A stretch of DNA of 64,000 nt from Parabacteroides merdae ATCC 43184 (GTDB lineage Bacteria; Bacteroidota; Bacteroidia; Bacteroidales; Tannerellaceae): positions 310,001 through 374,000 of the forward strand of contig NZ_CP102286.1 of NCBI RefSeq assembly GCF_025151215.1. Direction: 5' to 3'. Made by a program: the position numbers and the translations under genes. The stretch's first letter is position 1; each line of letters starts with the position of its first letter. Positions 19,771 to 29,375 of this stretch are shown here, piece after piece. The notes beneath the pieces are model-generated. The model worked only from the letters and a program-made list of their open reading frames with translations. It did no database searches and was not told where the DNA came from.

Positions 19771-20280
19771 ATGAATGCGTTGCAATTTCAGAAAAAATTA
19801 TTGAGCATGCAAGAAAACATGATGAATTTTGCATTAATGCTCACCGCAAATCGGGATGACGCCCAGGATTTGATGCAAGACACAACGCTGAAAGTTTTGG
19901 ACAATCAGGAAAAGTTTGTAGATAATATTAATTTCAAAGGATGGGTCTTAACTGTGATGCGTAATATCTTCATAAACAACTACCATAAAATCGTTCGTAC
20001 ACAGACTGTCGTTGACCAGGGTGTCGACCTGTATAATCTGGATGTAGTGAATGACTCAGGTTTTGATTCTCCTGACGGTGCTTATCAAATCAAAGAGATA
20101 ACAAAAGCGATAAACAGCCTGAACGATGAGTTGAAAATCCCGTTCTCCATGTTTTTGAGTGGTTACAAGTATAATGAAATTGCAGAGAAGCTATGTGTAC
20201 CTCTGGGAACGGTTAAAAGCCGTATCTTCTTCGCTCGTCAGGAATTGCAGAAAGTCTTGAAAGATTTTCATCGAAGTTGA
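19771..20280 (+). CDS. ECF-type RNA polymerase sigma factor
   Basis: A 169-residue sigma-70 family protein with region 2 (MLTANRDDAQDLMQDTTLKV, FKGWVLTVMRNIFIN) and region 4 (YNEIAEKLCVPLGTVKSRIF). There is no anti-sigma gene beside it, which suggests regulation by its own transcription or stability. It is a single gene with its own promoter and terminator. Short, solitary ECF factors of this type are common in Bacteroidales and often stress-related; the regulon cannot be read here. Confidence 0.93.
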   Translation: MNALQFQKKLLSMQENMMNFALMLTANRDDAQDLMQDTTLKVLDNQEKFVDNINFKGWVLTVMRNIFINNYHKIVRTQTVVDQGVDLYNLDVVNDSGFDSPDGAYQIKEITKAINSLNDELKIPFSMFLSGYKYNEIAEKLCVPLGTVKSRIFFARQELQKVLKDFHRS

Positions 20281-20305
20281 GGTGAAGTTTAAAATAAATA
20301 TGTGA

Positions 20306-20348
20306 AAAAATAAACGGGAGTATCCAAGGGGTGCTCCCGTTTATTTTT
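20306..20348 (+). terminator. Terminator after the sigma factor gene
   Basis: Inverted repeat AAATAAACGGGAG ... CTCCCGTTTATTT with a 13-nt loop region and a T-rich tail, 26 bp after the stop. Confidence 0.88.
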
Positions 20349-20378
20349 ATTACTTTTGGCTCAAAATTTTAAACGGAA

Positions 20379-21401
20379 ATGAGAAGTTTTGCAAGTGATA
20401 ACAATTCGGGTGTTCATCCTTTGGTGATGGATGCCGTGATAAAGGCGAACGATAACCATGCTGTAGGATATGGTGACGATCCCTGGACAGCAGCAGCTAC
20501 TGCGAAAATTAAAGAAGTGTTTGGCGAAATGGCATCGCCTTTTTTTGTTTTTAACGGAACAGGGGCGAATACTGTAGCTTTGCAGGCTGTGACACGTCCG
20601 TTCAATAGTATTTTGTGCGCTGAAACAGCTCATATCAATGTGGACGAGTGTGGTGCTCCTGCCCGTATGACTGGTTGTGCTATCGTGACGATTCCGGCTC
20701 CGGACGGAAAACTGACGCCGGAATTGATCAAACCTCGTCTGCATAATTTCGGTGTCTGCCATCATTCGCAACCGAAAGCTGTTTATATTTCACAGGTTTC
20801 CGAGTTGGGGACGATTTATACGATCGAGGAGGTCAAAGCGATTGCTGATCTGTTGCATTCTTATAACATGTATCTGCATATGGACGGTGCACGTTTGGCG
20901 AATGCCTGTGCTTATCTGAATTGTTCGATGCGGGAGGTGACCGTCGATGCCGGGGTGGATATCCTGAGTTTCGGGGGAACTAAGAATGGGATGATGATGG
21001 GAGAGGCTGTGGTTTCTTTCCGTCCTGAGATAACTGAGAATTTGCAGTATTTCAGAAAGCAATCTGCCCAATTGGCTTCCAAACTGCGTTATCTTTCCTG
21101 TCAGTTTATTCCTTATCTGGAAAATGACCTGTGGTTGGAAAACGCACGGAAAGCAAATAGTAGCGCTTATCGCTTGGCTGAAGCTTTGAAAAAATATCCG
21201 CAGATACGGTTTACCCAGAAAGTAGAATCCAACCAGCTTTTCTTTACCATTCCCACGGAACCGCTGAAGAAGTTGCAAGAAAAATATTTCTTCTATATGT
21301 GGAATGAGGAAATCAATGAAGCCCGATTTGTCACTTCGTGGGACACGACGGAAGAGGATATTGACGATATGATACGGACGTTGGACGTCGTGTTTGGTTG
21401 A
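20379..21401 (+). CDS. ltaE: Low-specificity threonine aldolase (PLP-dependent)
   Basis: A 340-residue fold-type I PLP enzyme starting MRSFASDNNSGVHPLVMDAV. The PLP lysine lies in LSFGGTKNGMMMGE, and YLHMDGARLANA holds the cofactor-binding Asp. It cleaves threonine and allo-threonine to glycine and acetaldehyde. The stop overlaps the upstream reading of the next gene, but a promoter-like box lies between them. Confidence 0.93.
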   Translation: MRSFASDNNSGVHPLVMDAVIKANDNHAVGYGDDPWTAAATAKIKEVFGEMASPFFVFNGTGANTVALQAVTRPFNSILCAETAHINVDECGAPARMTGCAIVTIPAPDGKLTPELIKPRLHNFGVCHHSQPKAVYISQVSELGTIYTIEEVKAIADLLHSYNMYLHMDGARLANACAYLNCSMREVTVDAGVDILSFGGTKNGMMMGEAVVSFRPEITENLQYFRKQSAQLASKLRYLSCQFIPYLENDLWLENARKANSSAYRLAEALKKYPQIRFTQKVESNQLFFTIPTEPLKKLQEKYFFYMWNEEINEARFVTSWDTTEEDIDDMIRTLDVVFG

Positions 21402-21460
21402 CGGCTACCCCTATGGGTTTCCTGATGAGGATTTATCTTGCCGGACTCATGGAAAGTTGT

Positions 21461-21468
21461 TACTTTTG
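21461..21468 (+). promoter_or_regulatory. -7 box of the phosphoesterase-fusion gene
   Basis: TACTTTTG with CTTG at 21437-21440 as a partial -33 (20-bp spacing). It supports the start at 21497 and a leader of about 20 nt, and argues against the longer reading from 21398. Confidence 0.6.
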
Positions 21469-21496
21469 TGGCCTAATCTATAAATCCGGCGATAAA

Positions 21497-23365
21497 ATGA
21501 AACAGGCGGTTTGGTTGGCGGCGGCATTGATGATGTTGTTGCCATTGGGAAAAGTCTACTCGAAGGAGAGAAGCGAGCGCGAGAATAATACTTTGTGCAT
21601 TATGAGTTATAACATCCGTAACGGTAGAGGAATGGACGATGTGACCGACTTTCGGCGTACGGCGGCAGTGATCAATAAAGTTTGTCCCGATGTCGTGGCA
21701 GTACAGGAGATCGACAGTGTGACAGGCCGTAGTGGAGGAAAAGACGTCTTGCGGGAAATTGCCGGACTCACCCTGATGCATCATATGTATGCCCCGGCAA
21801 TTGATTACGATGGAGGGAAATATGGTATCGGCATGTTGAGCAAGGAGAAGCCTCTTGGCTATCGTTATCTGCCCCTGCCTGGAAGGGAAGAAGCCCGTGC
21901 GCTGCTTGTCGTAGAATTTGAAAAGTATATTTATTGCTGTACGCACCTTTCGCTGACCGAGGAAGACCGGATGCTTTCCTTGCCGGTCATCAGGCAGGTG
22001 GCGGCTTCGGCAAACAAGCCTTTCTTTATAGCCGGCGATATGAATGCACATCCCGGTTCGGAGTTTATCCGGCAACTGCAGAACGATTTTGTGATCCTGA
22101 CGGATACGAAGAAGCCGACTTTCCCGGCGAATAACCCCGACGAAACTATAGATTATATTGCGGCCTATGCGAAAGATACGACTGCCTTTACCCGCATCTC
22201 ATCCCGTGTATGGGATGAGCCGGCCGCTTCCGACCACCGCCCGATCATCACGGATATTATCTTCAATCAGCCTGCGGGCAAGATATTCCGTACGGAGCCC
22301 TATCTGCAAAATCCTGTAGGAAATGGAATTACGGTCATGTGGCAGACTACCGTCCCGACTTATAGCTGGGTGGAATACGGAACCGATAAGGAGCACCTGC
22401 AGAAGGCTCGTACGATCGTGGATGGGCAGGTGATCTGCAACGATCTGCAAAATAAAATCAGACTGGACGGACTGGAACCGGGAAAAACCTATTATTACCG
22501 GGTTTGTTCGCAGGAAATCATGCTCTATCAGGCTTATAAGAAAGTGTTTGGAGAAACTGCCGTTTCCGATTTCCATACTTTTACCTTGCCTACTACGACG
22601 GACACCGATTTTACGGCCATTATATTCAACGACCTGCATAAACATTCCGAGACTTTGCAGGCACTGTATAAGCAGGTGAAGGATTTGAAATATGATTTTG
22701 TCGTTTTCAATGGTGACTGCATCGATGATCCGGCCAATCATGACGAGGCAACCTGTTTCCTCAGTGAGCTGAACGAAACGGTCGGAGCCGACCGGGTCCC
22801 TGTGTTCTATATCCGTGGCAACCATGAGATACGCAATGCCTATTCGATCGGCCTGCGCAGTCTTTTCGACTATGTGGGCGATAAAACCTACGGAGCTTTC
22901 AACTGGGGCGATACGCGTATCGTCATGCTGGATTGCGGTGAAGACAAACCGGATACGCATTGGGTCTATTATGGGCTGAATGATTTTTCAGACCTGCGTA
23001 AGGCACAGGCGGGTTTCCTCAAGGAAGAGTTGGCGTCCAGAGCCTTCAAGAAAGCCTCTAAGCGGGTGCTGATCCATCATGTTCCCATCTTTGGGAAAGG
23101 AGAGGACTATGATTCGTATAATCCTTGCCGGGACGAGTGGGGAGCGATCCTTGAGAAAGCACCGTTCGCTGTCAGTATCAATGCGCATACTCATCGTTTC
23201 GCTTATATCCCTGAAGGTGCTGACGGAAACAACTATCCTGTCGTAGTGGGTGGCGGTTACCGGATGGATGGAGCTACGGTGATGATTTTGCAGAAGAAAG
23301 GGAAGGAGATGACTCTTCGTGTGCTGAATGCTAAAGGAGAAACATTAAAAGAACTGAATTTATAA
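21497..23365 (+). CDS. Secreted fusion of endonuclease/exonuclease/phosphatase and metallophosphatase domains
   Basis: The 622-residue product begins with a signal peptide (MKQAVWLAAALMMLLPLGKV). The first domain (about 30-255) is an EEP hydrolase: MSYNIRNG, VQEID, THLS, AGDMNAHPGS and the catalytic ASDHRP are all present. A fibronectin-like purple-acid-phosphatase N-domain follows (about 265-355: VMWQTTVPTYSWVEYG). A calcineurin-like phosphatase (about 375-600) closes the protein, with NDLH, NGDCID, RGNHE, HHVPIF and NAHTH. Both active sites look intact, so the enzyme probably removes phosphate from extracellular or periplasmic phospho-diesters and monoesters in sequence. I chose the start for the signal peptide and promoter spacing. 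Confidence 0.9.
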   Translation: MKQAVWLAAALMMLLPLGKVYSKERSERENNTLCIMSYNIRNGRGMDDVTDFRRTAAVINKVCPDVVAVQEIDSVTGRSGGKDVLREIAGLTLMHHMYAPAIDYDGGKYGIGMLSKEKPLGYRYLPLPGREEARALLVVEFEKYIYCCTHLSLTEEDRMLSLPVIRQVAASANKPFFIAGDMNAHPGSEFIRQLQNDFVILTDTKKPTFPANNPDETIDYIAAYAKDTTAFTRISSRVWDEPAASDHRPIITDIIFNQPAGKIFRTEPYLQNPVGNGITVMWQTTVPTYSWVEYGTDKEHLQKARTIVDGQVICNDLQNKIRLDGLEPGKTYYYRVCSQEIMLYQAYKKVFGETAVSDFHTFTLPTTTDTDFTAIIFNDLHKHSETLQALYKQVKDLKYDFVVFNGDCIDDPANHDEATCFLSELNETVGADRVPVFYIRGNHEIRNAYSIGLRSLFDYVGDKTYGAFNWGDTRIVMLDCGEDKPDTHWVYYGLNDFSDLRKAQAGFLKEELASRAFKKASKRVLIHHVPIFGKGEDYDSYNPCRDEWGAILEKAPFAVSINAHTHRFAYIPEGADGNNYPVVVGGGYRMDGATVMILQKKGKEMTLRVLNAKGETLKELNL

Positions 23366-23383
23366 TAGACGAATAGTAAAGAT

Positions 23384-24754
23384 ATGAAACTAAACCTGGA
23401 AGAGCAGGAAGAAACGATTGAACCGGTCGAAAAGACCGATCTGATTTATGGTATAGACGACCGTCCCCCTTTTAAGGAAGCCCTGTTTGCCGCTTTACAA
23501 CATTTGCTGGCGATCTTTGTGGCGATCATTACGCCCCCGTTGATTATTGCCGGAGCCTTGAAGCTGGATCTCGAAACAACCGGTTTTCTGGTTTCGATGG
23601 CACTCTTTGCATCTGGCGTCTCGACATTCATACAGTGTCGCCGGATTGGTCCGGTAGGGGCGAAGTTGCTTTGTATCCAGGGAACGAGTTTTTCTTTCAT
23701 CGGTCCGATCATAACGGCCGGACTGGCAGGAGGATTGCCCCTTATATTCGGGGCGTGTATTGCGGCAGCCCCGATCGAGATGGTAATCAGCCGGACATTC
23801 AAGTATATGCGTTCTATCATAACTCCACTGGTATCGGGCATCGTGGTGCTGCTGATCGGACTTAGCTTGATCAAGGTTGGAGTCGTTTCATGTGGCGGCG
23901 GCTATGGTGCGATGGATAACGGGACGTTCGGGAGCATCCGGAATATAGGGGTGGCGGCGACAGTGTTGCTGAGTGTCCTGTTCTTTAACCGTTGCAAGAA
24001 CAAGTATCTTCGTATGAGTTCGATCGTATTGGGGTTGTGCATCGGTTATGCGCTGGCCTACTTTCTCGGTATGGTCGATATGGCGGCGGCTTCTTCGCAA
24101 AGCCTGATGGGATTCAATATCCCGATGCCTTTCAAATATGGGTTGGACCTGAATTTCTCCGCCTTTGTCGCTATTGGCCTGGTGTATCTGATTACGGCGA
24201 TCGAAGCTACCGGCGATGTGACGGCCAACTCGATGATCTCAGGAAAGTCAATAGAAGGAGAGGACTACCTGAAGCGTGTTTCGGGCGGCGTGCTGGCAGA
24301 TGGAGTGAACTCCTTTATTGCCGGGATTTTCAATTCTTTCCCCAATTCGATCTTTGCGCAGAATAACGGTATTATCCAGCTGACGGGAGTTGCCAGCCGG
24401 TATGTCGGATATTATATCGCCGGTATGTTGGTGCTGTTAGGGTTGTTCCCTGTTGTCGGTGTTGTCTTTTCCTTGATGCCTGACCCGGTGTTGGGTGGGG
24501 CGACCTTATTGATGTTCGGTACGGTTGCGGCTGCCGGCATACGGATTATCGCATCGCAGGAAATCAATCGGAAGGCGACTTTGGTTTTGGCGGTCAGCCT
24601 CTCGCTTGGCTTGGGAGTGGAGCTGATGCCGGATATCCTGAATACGGCGCCGGAAGCTGTAAAGGGTATTTTTTCGTCCGGGATCACAACCGGTGGACTT
24701 GCCGCTATTATTGCAAATGTATTGATACGAGTCAAAGAAGATAAAACAGAATAA
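23384..24754 (+). CDS. NCS2-family xanthine/uracil permease
   Basis: A 456-residue transporter with about 14 hydrophobic segments and family landmarks [15 protein letters not shown] and [16 protein letters not shown] (substrate-site Glu region), plus [20 protein letters not shown]. It imports purine or pyrimidine bases by proton symport. It is followed after 2 bp by a xanthine phosphoribosyltransferase gene, so xanthine is the likely substrate. Confidence 0.93.
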   Translation: MKLNLEEQEETIEPVEKTDLIYGIDDRPPFKEALFAALQHLLAIFVAIITPPLIIAGALKLDLETTGFLVSMALFASGVSTFIQCRRIGPVGAKLLCIQGTSFSFIGPIITAGLAGGLPLIFGACIAAAPIEMVISRTFKYMRSIITPLVSGIVVLLIGLSLIKVGVVSCGGGYGAMDNGTFGSIRNIGVAATVLLSVLFFNRCKNKYLRMSSIVLGLCIGYALAYFLGMVDMAAASSQSLMGFNIPMPFKYGLDLNFSAFVAIGLVYLITAIEATGDVTANSMISGKSIEGEDYLKRVSGGVLADGVNSFIAGIFNSFPNSIFAQNNGIIQLTGVASRYVGYYIAGMLVLLGLFPVVGVVFSLMPDPVLGGATLLMFGTVAAAGIRIIASQEINRKATLVLAVSLSLGLGVELMPDILNTAPEAVKGIFSSGITTGGLAAIIANVLIRVKEDKTE

Positions 24755-24756
24755 AA

Positions 24757-25323
24757 ATGGAATTACTAAAACAACGTATTCTGCAGGATGGCAGATGTTT
24801 TCCGGGAGGGATTTTAAAGGTTGACAGCTTTATTAACCATCAGATGGATCCCATGTTGCTTTATAAGGTGGCAGAAGAATTTATTTACCGTTTCCGGGAT
24901 GCGGATATCAATAAGATCGTGACGATAGAAGCAAGTGGTATCGCTCCGGCGATTATGGTGGGATACATCATGCATCTGCCTGTCGTTTTTATCAAGAAAA
25001 AACAACCGAAGACGATGGAGAATATGTTGTCTACCGTTGTCCATTCGTTTACGAAAGACCGCGATTACACGGTGTGTATCAGTAACAACTTTCTGACTGC
25101 CGATGACCGTATCCTCTTTATTGACGACTTTCTGGCGTATGGCAATGCCGCAATGGGCGTGCTCGACCTGGTGAAACAGTCTGGTGCCAAGCTGGAAGGA
25201 ATGGGCTTTATCATCGAAAAAGCTTTCCAGAAGGGACGCGATGTGCTGAACGAAGCGGACGTGCGTGTAGAAAGCCTTGCCATTATCGACAGCCTGGAAA
25301 ACTGCACGATCACCATCCGCTAA
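24757..25323 (+). CDS. xpt: Xanthine phosphoribosyltransferase
   Basis: A 188-residue type I PRTase. It starts [20 protein letters not shown] and has the PRPP-binding loop [13 protein letters not shown] near residues 111-123. It converts xanthine and PRPP to XMP in the cytoplasm. The permease stop and xpt start are 2 bp apart, so import and salvage are coupled. No purine riboswitch was seen upstream of the permease gene. Confidence 0.95.
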   Translation: MELLKQRILQDGRCFPGGILKVDSFINHQMDPMLLYKVAEEFIYRFRDADINKIVTIEASGIAPAIMVGYIMHLPVVFIKKKQPKTMENMLSTVVHSFTKDRDYTVCISNNFLTADDRILFIDDFLAYGNAAMGVLDLVKQSGAKLEGMGFIIEKAFQKGRDVLNEADVRVESLAIIDSLENCTITIR

Positions 25324-25343
25324 TGATTTAAGCCGTTGGGAGA

Positions 25344-25868
25344 TTACGGCAGCGTGAAACGCATGCATGCCGTATTCTTCATGATCGGTAAACTCAGTAT
25401 CTTTTCAGGAGGCAGTTTCTCCAGCTGCACGACGATGGCACGGTTGAAGCCTCCATGCCCGATCGCCAGAATCCGCTTTCCCGGAAACTCCTTTTTCAGG
25501 AAGTCGACAAAATCTCCCGCTCTTTTGTATAGGGCTTCTATAGTCTCCACGCTTTCCGGCAGTGTCGTAAAATCCATCTCATCCGCTACTTTCCCGGTAT
25601 ATATGCCCCAATCCATTTCGCGAAGAAGAGGAGTCGCCACCGGCTGCAATCCTTTCTGCCGGGCGACGGCCATTGCTGTGTCGTAGCTACGTGCGAGGTC
25701 GCTGCACACGATCACGTCCAACTTCTCCTTGTCCAGCGTTTCTGCTAATGCTTTGGCCTGCTGTTTGCCCAGTTCCGACAGATGGCCGGGGAGCTGGCCT
25801 TGCATAATATGCAATTTGTTTTCTTCCGTCTCGCCGTGGCGGCTCAGGATCAATTCTATCTGGCTCAT
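25344..25868 (-). CDS. Histidine phosphatase family protein (phosphoglycerate-mutase-like)
   Basis: A 174-residue protein with the catalytic RHGETEENK near residue 10 and the second His in AIGHGGFNRAIV near residue 140. The length and motif set suit small broad-specificity phosphatases such as alpha-ribazole phosphatase or PhoE-like enzymes. The substrate cannot be read from sequence, and no cobalamin genes are adjacent. It is convergent with xpt. Confidence 0.9.
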   Translation of the reverse strand: MSQIELILSRHGETEENKLHIMQGQLPGHLSELGKQQAKALAETLDKEKLDVIVCSDLARSYDTAMAVARQKGLQPVATPLLREMDWGIYTGKVADEMDFTTLPESVETIEALYKRAGDFVDFLKKEFPGKRILAIGHGGFNRAIVVQLEKLPPEKILSLPIMKNTACMRFTLP

Positions 25869-25897
25869 ATCTGTTTTTTATTTGGCGGTAAAGGTAA

Positions 25898-25933
25898 ATA
25901 AAAAAAGAGAACCAATTGCTTGATTCTCTTTTT
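25898..25933 (-). terminator. Terminator of initiator tRNA copy 1
   Basis: Inverted repeat AAAAAGAGAA ... TTCTCTTTTT (25902-25911 / 25924-25933), followed on the minus strand by a T-run, directly after the tRNA 3' end. Confidence 0.88.
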
Positions 25934-25935
25934 AC

Positions 25936-26010
<75 letters not shown>

Positions 26011-26041
26011 ATATAGTTGCGATCATTCCCGATTGCGAGTG

Positions 26042-26072
26042 CAAAGGTACAAAAATATTCTTACAATCCAAA
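26042..26072 (-). promoter_or_regulatory. Promoter of initiator tRNA copy 1
   Basis: On the minus strand, TTTG then TACCTTTG with 19-bp spacing, a perfect Bacteroidales promoter, about 32 bp before the mature tRNA 5' end. Confidence 0.85.
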
Positions 26073-26145
26073 TTTATTTACAAATAGTTTGTGAAATATT
26101 CTTGTACCCCGGTTCCCAAGCCTTAAGAAACAGCATTTTGACAGC

Positions 26146-26463
26146 TTATAAATCTTCCATTGAATCATGATTTTCTGTTTCGTATAGCCTCAGTTTGCTT
26201 TTCAACCGGTTAACTTCCTGTTGTAGAGATTCTACCCGGCCCAGCAAATGATGGATGGCGTCGATCCCCTCTATGTTGATAGACAAGTCGTAATACATAC
26301 GAGTATATCGTTCTACGTCATACAATTGGGAGGCGGGAAGGTAGCTTTCCCCTTCTACCGTGTCTATCTCTATCAGACCACCTTTTTGTAATAGGTAGAG
26401 AAACGATGGTTCGATATGGCATATCCGGCAATATTCACTGACTATGATTAAATCTGTTTGCAT
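26146..26463 (-). CDS. cbpM: CbpM-like chaperone modulator (MerR-fold)
   Basis: A 105-residue protein with a MerR-like N-terminus (IIVSEYCRICHIEPSFLYLLQ) and a coiled C-terminal helix (VESLQQEVNRLKSKLRLYE). Proteins of this kind sit behind cbpA and bind its J-domain to restrain DnaK stimulation. The start is 14 bp after the cbpA stop, so they form one operon. Confidence 0.86.
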   Translation of the reverse strand: MQTDLIIVSEYCRICHIEPSFLYLLQKGGLIEIDTVEGESYLPASQLYDVERYTRMYYDLSINIEGIDAIHHLLGRVESLQQEVNRLKSKLRLYETENHDSMEDL

Positions 26464-26477
26464 AACAATCTCGTTTT

Positions 26478-27371
26478 TTAATTAAGACTTTGTATTTCGC
26501 GGAACAATTCTTTTTGTTTGTCCGTCAGGTTGGTCGGGATGTCGATGGAGTAGGTCACTATCATATCGCCGAACTTTCCTTCTTCCTTATAAACAGGGAA
26601 TCCTTTTCCTCTCAACCGTACCTTTGTGTTGTTTTGGGTTCCCGGTTTGACTTTGAGCTTGGCTTTACTGTCCATTGTCTCGACAATCTGTTCGCCGCCG
26701 AGGATTGCCGTATATAGGTTTAAAGGAACAGTGACGTACAAGTCATCGCCCACTCGTTTGAACCGGCTGTCTTCCGGGATATGGAAGGTGATATATAAAT
26801 CGCCTGCCGGCCCGCCATTTACACCCGGTCCGCCCTGTCCTCTCAGCTTGATGGTCTGTCCGTCGGCGATACCAGCCGGGATGGTGATACGCAGGTTTTT
26901 GCCGTTTACGGTGATGATCTGCTTGTGTGTCTTGGCAGCATCTGTCAAAGAGACCTGCAATTCTGTCGTGTAGTCTTGTCCGCGGAAACCGTGGCTGCGT
27001 CTGCCTCTGCCACCCATGCCGCCGAACATCTGTTCGAAGAAGTCGGAGAATTCGCTGCCGTCGTCGGAGCTGCTCCAGTAGGCTCCTCCGCCTTGCCCGT
27101 TCTGGTATTGGCGATATTGCTGCTGTTGGGCTTCGAACTCGTCGGCGTGTTTCCAGTTTTCTCCATACTGGTCATATTTCTTCCGTTTCTCCGGGTCGCT
27201 GAGCACCTCATTGGCTTCATTTATTTCCTGAAACTTGCGGTGAGCGTCCGGATCATTCGGGTTCAAGTCGGGATGGTATTTCCGCGCAAGCTTTTTGTAC
27301 GCCTTTTTGACGTCGTCCTGCGAAGCGCTTTTGTCTACTCCCAAAATTTTGTAATAATCTATATAGGCCAT
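26478..27371 (-). CDS. cbpA: DnaJ-class co-chaperone CbpA
   Basis: A 297-residue protein with an N-terminal J-domain ([20 protein letters not shown] and the invariant HPD in KYHPDLNP), a Gly/Ser/Gln-rich linker (about 90-135) and two C-terminal substrate-binding beta domains. It lacks the Cys-rich zinc domain of DnaJ, hence CbpA type. It delivers clients to DnaK. A -7 box (CAAAGGTA on the plus strand, 27545-27552) predicts a leader of about 165 nt. Confidence 0.94.
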   Translation of the reverse strand: MAYIDYYKILGVDKSASQDDVKKAYKKLARKYHPDLNPNDPDAHRKFQEINEANEVLSDPEKRKKYDQYGENWKHADEFEAQQQQYRQYQNGQGGGAYWSSSDDGSEFSDFFEQMFGGMGGRGRRSHGFRGQDYTTELQVSLTDAAKTHKQIITVNGKNLRITIPAGIADGQTIKLRGQGGPGVNGGPAGDLYITFHIPEDSRFKRVGDDLYVTVPLNLYTAILGGEQIVETMDSKAKLKVKPGTQNNTKVRLRGKGFPVYKEEGKFGDMIVTYSIDIPTNLTDKQKELFREIQSLN

Positions 27372-27701
27372 ATTTATATATGTTATTAAGTCTGCTTCTT
27401 TTTCTGAATTTAATGCATATATAGAATAACAACAAATGTGCCAGAGAGTTCATGCCGGACTTAGCGCCTGTTTAAATTTTGTTCGACATTGTTTTGCTGT
27501 TTGTTTCCGAGGCTATTTATCTGTTTTCTTTATCGATGACAACACAAAGGTAGGGCCCCACGGCAGGCAGGAATACGCTTTCGGGAATATCGGCGAATAT
27601 CGGTGAAGATAGGTGCAGAAATAGGTAGAATATAAATGCTATTATATTTTGAATATCAGCAATTATTGCTTATCTTTATAGGGCAATAAAACAATGGGAT
27701 T
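27372..27701. other. Divergent intergenic region between cbpA and the DUF4248 gene
   Basis: It holds the minus-strand -7 box for cbpA (27545-27552) and a near-consensus plus-strand box TATCTTTA (about 27673) before the DUF4248 gene. Short direct repeats GAATATCGG occur around 27580-27605. No further gene is seen. Confidence 0.5.
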
Positions 27702-27926
27702 ATGATGCTGAATGAATTCGAAGTCAGGAGTTACGGGTGGCAGGAATTGGCGGTCCTTTACGGTCCGGATTTGATGCCGGCATCGGCTGGCAAACGGTTG
27801 TCCAAATGGGTGGGGGTCAATCCGGAGCTAAAGGCGGAGCTGCAGGGTAACGGTTGGAGGAAGGGGAAGAAGATGTTGACTCCCTTACAGGTGAGGACGA
27901 TCGTGCAATATCTGGGTGAACCTTGA
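27702..27926 (+). CDS. DUF4248 family protein
   Basis: A 74-residue protein, MMLNEFEVRSYGWQELAVLY..., ending in VRTIVQYLGEP, matching the small DUF4248 proteins of Bacteroides and Parabacteroides as I remember them. The function is unknown. These genes often sit beside HU-type or amidase genes in mobile or variable regions, but none is present here. The protein is probably a small helical nucleic-acid-associated factor; that is a guess. Confidence 0.75.
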   Translation: MMLNEFEVRSYGWQELAVLYGPDLMPASAGKRLSKWVGVNPELKAELQGNGWRKGKKMLTPLQVRTIVQYLGEP

Positions 27927-28395
27927 AACAAGGGACTTCTGTGTGCGAAGTAAGGGACTTCGGCGTGTCAAACCACGAAGTTCGGGAGGTAAAAGACCGG
28001 ATTTCCGGATGCGAAAGAAGGGATTTTTCTCGTACCAGTCGTATCTTTGCCTATGCCGGTTTAAAAAAAGGTGCAAGGAAATACGGAAATAAGCCTATAT
28101 ATATATTAATATATTTATTTTAAGATGTAGGATTGAACCATAAGTGACGGAAAACCTCTGTAAGGCGCTTGTAATGAATGGTTTATATTGTGCTATTGAC
28201 TGCACCGTTTTTATTTGAGATGAAATGTCGGATGTAGAGCCTGTTGCTATTTCCTTCAATAACAGTCTTATAGCAGTCAATTTGACCGTTTCCCCCGGTT
28301 CCGGATCGAATGTTTGTTCACGGAAGCTCCATAGGAAAATAAACAGAGGTTTTTTTAATGGGACTAATAAATTGGGGGAGGAGCTGAAAAAGAAA
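27927..28395. other. Gene-poor region with short hairpins and possible coding remnant
   Basis: Directly after the DUF4248 stop are two GGGACTTC / GAAGT hairpin-like units (27933-27951 and 27955-27981). A TATCTTTG box lies at 28042-28049 on the plus strand without a clear -33. A minus-strand open frame between about 28095 and 28395 reads plausible residues but has no good start or recognised family, and it runs into the tRNA terminator. I treat it as a non-gene or decayed remnant. Confidence 0.4.
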
Positions 28396-28426
28396 AACCT
28401 CCGATCCTGAAGAACCGAAGGTTTAC
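28396..28426 (-). terminator. Terminator of initiator tRNA copy 2
   Basis: On the minus strand AAACCTTCGG pairs with CGGAGGTTT, followed by a T-rich tail, just after the tRNA. Confidence 0.8.
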
Positions 28427-28430
28427 TGAG

Positions 28431-28502
<72 letters not shown>

Positions 28503-28533
28503 ATGTAGTTGTGATCATTTCTGATTTCGAGTG

Positions 28534-28564
28534 CAAAGGTACGACTTATTTTTGATAAAACAAA
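28534..28564 (-). promoter_or_regulatory. Promoter of initiator tRNA copy 2
   Basis: Minus-strand TTTG (28561-28564) and TACCTTTG (28534-28541) with 19-bp spacing. Confidence 0.85.
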
Positions 28565-28704
28565 TTTTCCGGCAGTTTTCTTCATTTTGGGAGGGTAAAA
28601 GCTATAGTTGGAATAACTGTCCGGAAATCAGCTCCGCTCTTTTAGAGAACGATTGGTTCATATCTCTATTATAAAGGTTTGTTTGGATAAAATGTAAGTA
28701 TGTT

Positions 28705-28736
28705 TTTGGTAGTTATTATTTTTTCCGGTACTTTTG
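28705..28736 (+). promoter_or_regulatory. Promoter of the TetR-fabH-fabG cluster
   Basis: TTTG (28705-28708) and TACTTTTG (28729-28736) with 20-bp spacing. The predicted leader before the ATG at 28768 is about 25 nt. Confidence 0.75.
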
Positions 28737-28767
28737 CGCACAGTTTTAATCAAAATGTGCAATACAA

Positions 28768-29361
28768 ATGCCGATGACAGTTTCTAAGACACGTGAGATG
28801 TTGGTGGATGTGGCCAGACAATTGTTTGCCCGCATGGGGGTGGATAATACGACAATGAACGATATTGCACAGGCATCCAAAAAGGGAAGGCGGACGCTTT
28901 ACACATACTTTAAAAGTAAAAACGAGATTTATCTGGCAGTAGTCGAGTCCGAGTTGGACCAACTGTACAAGATGCTGCAGGATGTAGCAGCGAAAGACTT
29001 GCCGGCGGACGAAAAGTTGATGACATTTCTTTATGCAAGATTGGATGCAATCAAGGCGCTGGTGTTCCGTAACGGGACATTGAAAGCTAATTTTTTTCGT
29101 GACATTTGGCGGGTGGAGAAGATCAGGAAAAACTTCGATATCCGTGAGACGGAATTGATACAGGGAATTCTGGAAGCTGGAGTGAAGGAAGGAATTTTCG
29201 CGATGCCCGATACCGAGATTACGGCGGTCGTTCTTCATCATGCCCTGAAGGGGTTGGAAGTTCCGTATATACGTGGAATCATGGGGGATAATATCAGCCA
29301 GCGGATTAAACGGAGAGATAATGTAATGAATTTGATATTCAATGGTATAAAGATAAAGTAA
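28768..29361 (+). CDS. TetR/AcrR-family regulator
   Basis: A 197-residue protein with an N-terminal helix-turn-helix (MNDIAQASKKGRRTLYTYF, about 29-47) and a helical C-terminal domain. It is followed after 14 bp by a ketoacyl-ACP synthase III gene and then fabG, so it probably controls this small fatty-acid unit and may sense acyl-ACP or acyl-CoA. An alternative in-frame Met two codons downstream is possible. Confidence 0.9.
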   Translation: MPMTVSKTREMLVDVARQLFARMGVDNTTMNDIAQASKKGRRTLYTYFKSKNEIYLAVVESELDQLYKMLQDVAAKDLPADEKLMTFLYARLDAIKALVFRNGTLKANFFRDIWRVEKIRKNFDIRETELIQGILEAGVKEGIFAMPDTEITAVVLHHALKGLEVPYIRGIMGDNISQRIKRRDNVMNLIFNGIKIK

Positions 29362-29375
29362 CACAATACTGAGGA

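Noticed and set aside
23366..23383. Purine riboswitch before the xanthine permease
   Set aside because: Only 18 bp separate it from the preceding gene, too short for a riboswitch, and the end of that gene shows no purine-aptamer motif.
28095..28395. Minus-strand open frame of up to about 100 residues before the second initiator tRNA
   Set aside because: It has no recognised family, no promoter or start in good context, and its beginning runs through the tRNA terminator and tRNA 3' end.
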